Of a stretch of 64,000 nucleotides of DNA, positions 59,822 through 64,000 are shown piece after piece; positions within the stretch are counted from its first letter, which is position 1; every line of letters starts with the position of its first letter. The notes beneath the pieces are model-generated. The model did no database searches, was not told the origin of the DNA, and worked only from the letters and a program-made list of their open reading frames with translations. The translations under genes and the position numbers were made by a program. This DNA comes from G965197555 sp965197555. Lineage in GTDB: Bacteria; Chloroflexota; Dehalococcoidia; Lucifugimonadales; UBA3495. The DNA lies in contig OZ240213.1 of the NCBI GenBank assembly GCA_965197555.1, positions 2,294,001 through 2,358,000 on the forward strand, written 5' to 3'.

Positions 59822-60838
59822 CTATCCCATCCTGCGGGCCTCTTGCGGACGCCGGACTACCGGTATGGCACCGGCAGGGGCCACATGGCCGGCCACCTTG
59901 CCGCTAGACTGCCCGGATGATTGCTTTTCGCCCCCACCGCCGCCTTTTGAGCCTTTGCCGAAGTCTTCACCGAACAGATCTTGCCACGACTTGATGGCTT
60001 CTTCGCTTGAAGACTCCTCCAGTGCCTTCCTGGCCGTTCGCGCATGGGAGTTGACCCTGTTCCTGAAATTGGCGTACCTCTTCTGATCCCAGTGGCGGTT
60101 GAAGTTCTCCGTCGGCAGCACGGGATTCTTGATCTCCGGCATGCTGGGGTGTTGTTGCAGGTAGACGTCCATCCGCGTCAGCACCGTCACCAGTGTGTCG
60201 GAGACCGTGCCGACCGCCTCTGTCCCCTCATCCGATGGTCTAATGGTGTTGCCAGCCAGGGTGGTCAACAGGATCGACTTGGCCCTGTAGTTGTTCTTGT
60301 GGTCCCTCAGGTACTTCAGCAGCCTGACGACCCTTTTCAGGTTGCCGCCCGTTATCCGGTTCTGCTCGTTGAACCAGTCCCGGTAGCCCGTCCCGTCAGT
60401 CTCTTCCAGCGTGTTGTCAATGCGATTGCAGACATGGTGCTTGGCGTCTTTAGTCACGCGCGGGACCACGTCGAGGTGGAAATCTCCGGCATAGTCGACG
60501 GTCACGCAACGAGTTTTTAGCCTGAGCTTGTCGGCGTAGTTCTTGTTCGACTGCAACGTCCTGCGAATCTCATTGACGTAGTCTTTGGGCTCCCATTTGG
60601 GGTTGGGGTTCATCACGATCTGGATGTCGGCGTCGTATTCGTCGTCATCGTCCACCGGCTTGATGAGGGTGCCGAGAGCGAATGAACCTTGCCGCTCCAC
60701 CTTCTGGTAGCCGGTCAGGTTGTCCTTGAGATAGCTGTTTACAGCTCGGACTCTGTCATGCAGCACGTCGAGGCGGCTCTGGTTGAGGTTGACCTCATCT
60801 CTGAGAAAGTCCTTAAAGTCCTGGTTGTTCTTGGTCAT
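59822..60838 (-). CDS. cdnA: CD-NTase (cGAS/DncV-like) of CBASS
   Basis: A 338-residue nucleotidyltransferase: GSFALGTLIKP, the metal-binding DDDEYDADIQIV, and a third Asp in FHLDVVPRV. These are the signature of cyclic-oligonucleotide synthases. The C-terminal tail is flexible (GGGGGEKQSSGQSSG) and ends in glycine (ARRMG), fitting Cap2-mediated conjugation. Phage infection would trigger a cyclic dinucleotide or trinucleotide that activates the phospholipase. The clade and the product cannot be read with certainty. ATG 60838 with AAGGGG. Confidence 0.9.
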   Translation of the reverse strand: MTKNNQDFKDFLRDEVNLNQSRLDVLHDRVRAVNSYLKDNLTGYQKVERQGSFALGTLIKPVDDDDEYDADIQIVMNPNPKWEPKDYVNEIRRTLQSNKNYADKLRLKTRCVTVDYAGDFHLDVVPRVTKDAKHHVCNRIDNTLEETDGTGYRDWFNEQNRITGGNLKRVVRLLKYLRDHKNNYRAKSILLTTLAGNTIRPSDEGTEAVGTVSDTLVTVLTRMDVYLQQHPSMPEIKNPVLPTENFNRHWDQKRYANFRNRVNSHARTARKALEESSSEEAIKSWQDLFGEDFGKGSKGGGGGEKQSSGQSSGKVAGHVAPAGAIPVVRRPQEARRMG

Positions 60839-60920
60839 GTTCAGCCCCTTCAGTTGTACTATTTCGTAGTCAGCGCCGGGCCGGGCCCATCACAGAATCG
60901 TTGGGCTTGCCGGCGTGTCG

Positions 60921-61847
60921 TCACTCTAATCCCCTCAGGTGCTGCGCAATCTCGTCGCTGCGGAGGGCAAAGTCCCTGGTGGCCAGAGCCTTGAGATTGG
61001 TCAGGTGCTCGATGTCATCCAGACCCCAGGCCTCGATCTCGGGGTCCATCCGCAGGTATCGGTCGGTCAGCAACAGCTTGGCCATGTTCGCGGAAGCGTC
61101 GGATTGAAGCCTGAGGACATACGAGACCAACTTCTCGCGCCCCCAGCCGGTGAAGAGGCCCCATAGTCTGTTGTCGGCATAGACATTGACGGAGTGGCCG
61201 GTGCCGATTGACAGGATGCGCAGCTGTTCAACCGACCGCCCGAACTTGGCGACGGCCTCCGTCAACGCTATGATCGACGGATTGTTGGCCCACAGGCCGC
61301 CGTCTGCCAGACGGAAGTCACCGACCGGCACCGGGTCGAAGTAGGTTGGAGCGGCGCACGACGCCAGTATGGCATCGGATAAGGCGACATCTGCGTCTCT
61401 GACGTAGGGTTGTCCGAGGTCCTTCAGGTATCGAGACTTGAAGACATGGACACCGCCGGCGGATATGTCGGAGCTCGTAATCATCAGAGGCGTAGCGACC
61501 TCCCCGAGGGTCAGGTCTGAGACGTAGCTTCGGACCACTTCCTCCAAGGACCGCCTCGGGTATTTGCTTCGAATATGGAACGAACCCAACCGTCTCCTCT
61601 TGAAGATACGAGGAGACTCCTTCTCGAAGAGATTGACCACGCTGGACATAGGAATCCCCGCAGCAGCGGCACCCGCGATGATCGAGCCTGTGCTCGTGCC
61701 AGCTATCAGATCGAAGTGCTCCCTTACCTGCGCGCCGGTGTCCCGTTCGATGGAAGCGAGGAGTTGGGCAGAGTAGATTCCCCTCGTGCCTCCTCCATCC
61801 AGGGCGAGGATGTTGAAAGCGCTATCTTGAGTCATGACGTCTTGCAT
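60921..61847 (-). CDS. capV: CapV-type patatin phospholipase effector
   Basis: A protein of about 308 residues. ALDGGGTRGIYSAQLL (oxyanion loop), GTSTGSIIAGAAAAG (GxSxG nucleophile) and DGGLWANNPSIIALTE (catalytic Asp) are complete. CapV binds the CBASS cyclic nucleotide and degrades membrane phospholipids, killing or arresting the infected cell. I prefer the ATG at 61847 (AGGTGG upstream) over a GTG at 61859. It lies just upstream of the CD-NTase, the classic order. Confidence 0.9.
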   Translation of the reverse strand: MQDVMTQDSAFNILALDGGGTRGIYSAQLLASIERDTGAQVREHFDLIAGTSTGSIIAGAAAAGIPMSSVVNLFEKESPRIFKRRRLGSFHIRSKYPRRSLEEVVRSYVSDLTLGEVATPLMITSSDISAGGVHVFKSRYLKDLGQPYVRDADVALSDAILASCAAPTYFDPVPVGDFRLADGGLWANNPSIIALTEAVAKFGRSVEQLRILSIGTGHSVNVYADNRLWGLFTGWGREKLVSYVLRLQSDASANMAKLLLTDRYLRMDPEIEAWGLDDIEHLTNLKALATRDFALRSDEIAQHLRGLE

Positions 61848-61924
61848 CCGTGTATCCACCTATTGGAGTTCGACACGCCCATGTGCGTTGGCTTTCAACT
61901 CAACTACAAGTTCGCGTAACAACC

Positions 61925-62572
61925 TTAGCCTCCTAGACGCATCTGCCCTTCATACTCCTGGCGAGACGGATACAAGTCTCCGTTCTCTGTCACATACAAG
62001 AGTCCCAGTCTCTCCAGCCTGACCTTCAGGGCCGATATGGTCACCTGGAACCTGTCCCGCAACCTGTAGAGTGTCGGCCAACTGAGCAGGTCAACACCTT
62101 CGATTGCTTCCCTCAGTAGGGCTGACGGCATCAGGAGGAACCCCATGAACCGGTGGGCCTGGACTTCCCGAAGGTCCTGACCCGGCCCGGAACTCCGATA
62201 GAGGCAACTGAAGTCCCGTCCAAGGTTGGGCAGAGGTTGCTGGGCCAAGTGCCCATGGTCGACATGGACCTCCCAATGTCCCGCTTCATGAGCCAGGACG
62301 GTGTAGTAGAGGCCCGGTGTGTCCGTTATGAGGGTGCGCCTGGATTCGTTGAAGACGACGGTCTTCGAACCAGGATCAAGGGCGGCGAGGATGGACTGAG
62401 ACGGAGGCTCTGATATGTCGTCCCACAGAATGCGTAGGTCCAGGACGTCTTCCAGAATGCGCTCCACCGGCACCGGAGGAGTGAAGACGGCCCCATGCAG
62501 GGAATCGTACCTGCTGAGCAGACGAGCCGCTATGCCCTCAAGCTGAGAATCAGATAGGAACTTCGTGGTCAT
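61925..62572 (-). CDS. ImmA/IrrE-like metalloprotease upstream of CBASS
   Basis: A 215-residue protein with the complete zinc motif LAHEAGHWEVH and the family's QAHRFMGFLLMPSALL segment. ATG 62572 overlaps the XRE stop (ATGA). With the XRE gene it forms a switch pair; here it probably cleaves the repressor and turns on the CBASS operon under stress. Unlike the ICE copy at 51404, the active site is intact. Confidence 0.82.
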   Translation of the reverse strand: MTTKFLSDSQLEGIAARLLSRYDSLHGAVFTPPVPVERILEDVLDLRILWDDISEPPSQSILAALDPGSKTVVFNESRRTLITDTPGLYYTVLAHEAGHWEVHVDHGHLAQQPLPNLGRDFSCLYRSSGPGQDLREVQAHRFMGFLLMPSALLREAIEGVDLLSWPTLYRLRDRFQVTISALKVRLERLGLLYVTENGDLYPSRQEYEGQMRLGG

Positions 62573-62931
62573 TCCTGCTCTTGCGACCGGCCACGAATGA
62601 GTCTCTGCCACTCAGCAGGCGACCGAACATCATCCCCGATGGACCGCAGGAACTGAACAGCCTGTGGATTTCGGGCCAACGTCTCGGCGAGATCCGATGG
62701 AATCTTCCCGGCCAGGGTTATGAGTTCATCGGCGAGCTCGGTCTCATCTGCGCCCAACGCCCCGGCTAACTCCTTCGAGATATTCTTGAGTACGGTCTCG
62801 CTCGGAGGTTCGACACGCCCATTCTCGATCTTGCTGAGATACGTGAAATCGACACCGATCCGCTCCGCTAGTTCCCGCTGGCTCAGCTTAGCTGCCTTCC
62901 GCAATGATCGTAGATGCTCTGGGAACTCCAT
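62569..62931 (-). CDS. XRE repressor of the CBASS operon
   Basis: A 120-residue protein: N-terminal HTH (LSQRELAERIGVDFTYLSKIENGR) and a helical C-terminus (LAETLARNPQAVQFLRSIGD). It is first of five genes on the minus strand, with a TGTTGA/TCAACA dyad 30-50 bases upstream, so it probably autoregulates. GAGGTG precedes the ATG. Confidence 0.8.
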   Translation of the reverse strand: MEFPEHLRSLRKAAKLSQRELAERIGVDFTYLSKIENGRVEPPSETVLKNISKELAGALGADETELADELITLAGKIPSDLAETLARNPQAVQFLRSIGDDVRSPAEWQRLIRGRSQEQE

Positions 62932-62960
62932 ACCTTCACCTCTTACGGAGGATACACGAA

Positions 62961-62980
62961 TGTTGAGTTGAGGGTCAACA
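62961..62980. promoter_or_regulatory. TGTTGA-N8-TCAACA dyad, candidate XRE operator
   Basis: A perfect 6-bp dyad in the upstream region of the XRE/CBASS operon. Size and position fit a Cro/C1-type operator. Confidence 0.5.
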
Positions 62981-63040
62981 GCTACTCCGCAGCCAACTGG
63001 AGGTCACTGCGTGCGCTCACCGGCAATCCCGACCAAACTC

Positions 63041-63070
63041 GACGATAGGCAGAACCATCTTTGAGATGTG
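63041..63070. repeat. 30-bp imperfect direct repeat, right copy
   Basis: Partner of 55944-55973 in the same orientation (26/30 identical). It lies in the gap between the CBASS operon and the right-edge gene. The rest of 62932-63216 shows only the operator. Confidence 0.55.
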
Positions 63071-63216
63071 CCTAACCCTGGCAGTCTCACCCAAATCCGT
63101 TACCGCGTGACGACTCCACGGCAGCTTGGGCGTTGGACCTGGAGTCAGCACATACTTGGACTACACTGTCCATGCGGGGTTTTCGGCCTCTCTTGCTTCG
63201 GCCGCTGGTCGTTCAA

Positions 63217-64000
63217 TCAGAAATACTCGCGGTGCATCAGTTCGTTTATGGTGCGCTGAAGATCCATCAAGTAGTTTTCATCAATAGTGTCCGTCCACCA
63301 ATGAGCTATGTCATCCCTATAATCTCTTAGCTCTTCTAAGGTCTTGTTACCTGCTACAACTATTTTGTCCTCCCTGACATTCCCCTGGTATCCCAAGTAC
63401 TTCCGTCCCGTCTCTGACAGCGATTGCCACAGCTGCAAGTAATGGAGGCGCTGGTAGGCATCGTCCTGGTAGTCATCTCTGTACATTGAATTGACTAGGA
63501 GCGCCAAGTGAGGAGCGGCGATGACCTGTTCCATGGTAGCAATACCCCTTCCTATCTTGGCCACCCTACTCCGGTAGGCTGTGGAATCCATCGGAGTTGA
63601 TGTGCTCCCTCTCGCCGACATCGTCATTCGCTGGATCACCGCGAACCTGCCGTCGTCTGTCACCAGACAAGTCTGGTCCAAGTGCTTGCGTATCGGATCT
63701 GCCGTCTTCTGACCGACACGGACGCCAGCCAGTATCATATTGACCAACTGTTGATTGTTCGGCAGAACTGGCCACGCCCCGTCAGTGGTATGCCAAGCGG
63801 TTATGAACTTCTCGCCCTCTCGACCCCCGACCAGTGCGGGCTCTTTCTTGCCATCCCGAACAGCCACCTCATCCCAGATGCAGCATTCACCCCTGTCCAT
63901 CTCTACTGGTGCCAACTGATTCGATTCTTCGATTATGAGAAACACGGGCACTCGACCCCTCTGCTGCGACTTGATCTTCTCACTTGTTTCGTTGACGTTG
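63217..64000 (-). CDS. Unrecognised protein with RxxxxH motif (partial, 5' end beyond window)
   Basis: The frame is open to the right edge without a stop, so at least 260 residues are seen and the N-terminus is missing; a GTG at 63951 is an alternative start. No enzyme family is recognised. Near the end ELRDYRDDIAHWWTDT contains RxxxxH (RDDIAH), the motif of HEPN ribonucleases common in abortive-infection proteins, within a helical region. Position next to CBASS in a defence island makes a defence role plausible, but this is a single-motif argument. Confidence 0.5.
   Translation of the reverse strand, partial: NVNETSEKIKSQQRGRVPVFLIIEESNQLAPVEMDRGECCIWDEVAVRDGKKEPALVGGREGEKFITAWHTTDGAWPVLPNNQQLVNMILAGVRVGQKTADPIRKHLDQTCLVTDDGRFAVIQRMTMSARGSTSTPMDSTAYRSRVAKIGRGIATMEQVIAAPHLALLVNSMYRDDYQDDAYQRLHYLQLWQSLSETGRKYLGYQGNVREDKIVVAGNKTLEELRDYRDDIAHWWTDTIDENYLMDLQRTINELMHREYF

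Noticed and set aside
1..64000. CRISPR arrays, tRNA or rRNA genes
   Set aside because: I saw no regularly spaced identical repeats and no convincing tRNA cloverleaf or rRNA sequence. The repeats in 8-17 kb are coding modules. A tRNA at the ICE junction was looked for and not found.

Overview
The window is high-GC bacterial DNA. Both ends (about 1-4 kb and 55.9-64 kb) look visibly less GC-rich than the middle. The conjugation genes have a monoderm-type composition (PrgI/VirB3-like, VirB6-like and VirB4-like proteins, no outer-membrane channel). A very long secreted repeat protein and a one-piece histidine kinase-receiver-winged helix regulator sit beside them. I infer an environmental Chloroflexota, perhaps Dehalococcoidia/SAR202-like, but no rRNA or other phylogenetic marker is present, so this is tentative.

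Layout. (1) 1-4.04 kb, minus strand: a small HTH protein, a DndA/SspA-type cysteine desulfurase, a DUF4007 protein (SspB-like) and an ATPase cut by the left edge (SspC-like). Together these are part of a DNA phosphorothioation (Ssp) defence locus. (2) 4.15-17.4 kb, chromosome-like: an NAD(P)-binding epimerase-like protein, the hybrid sensor/regulator with a PhoB-box-like repeat upstream, and a 3092-residue secreted beta-sandwich protein. (3) About 17.6-55.9 kb: an integrative and conjugative element. Its minus-strand half (18-34 kb) carries a PRTRC-type ubiquitin-like module (E1/ThiF, E2-like protein B, JAB protease A, Ubl-like protein C) followed by replication and recombination genes: SNF2-like helicase, adenine methyltransferase-like protein, RadC, SSB, Cas4/RecB-like nuclease, Rad52-like annealing protein and CHC2/TOPRIM primase. 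A 0.9-kb non-coding stretch with RNA-like helices and a cluster of TGCACC dyads separate it from the plus-strand transfer operon (36.3-49.6 kb). That operon encodes a secreted protein, a VirB6-like protein, a pilin gene split by a group II intron, a PrgI-like protein, a second pilin, VirB4, a VirD4/TraG-like coupling ATPase and a replication-relaxation-like protein. Small HTH regulators, an XRE/ImmA pair, a ribbon-helix-helix protein and a large serine recombinase close the element. (4) An IS1182-family element (54.2-55.9 kb) has inserted into the last codons of the recombinase. (5) 56.1-63 kb, minus strand: XRE, ImmA/IrrE-like protease, patatin phospholipase (CapV), CD-NTase and E2-E1 fusion (Cap2), a type II CBASS without a Cap3 gene. 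Downstream of it is an unfamiliar phospholipase D-P-loop ATPase protein. An imperfect 30-bp direct repeat flanks this block. (6) A gene cut by the right edge ends the window.

How it fits together: the window is a defence and mobility hotspot. An ICE carrying its own ubiquitin-like conjugation cassette lies between a phosphorothioation locus and a CBASS locus that also uses ubiquitin-like chemistry. The most unusual points are: the two independent E1/E2 systems in one window; the pilin reading frame that is restored exactly by intron splicing; the PLD-ATPase next to CBASS; the candidate structured RNA at 34 kb; the TGCACC dyad array; and the IS insertion that can be reversed on paper to recover the original recombinase C-terminus and a palindromic candidate attachment site.
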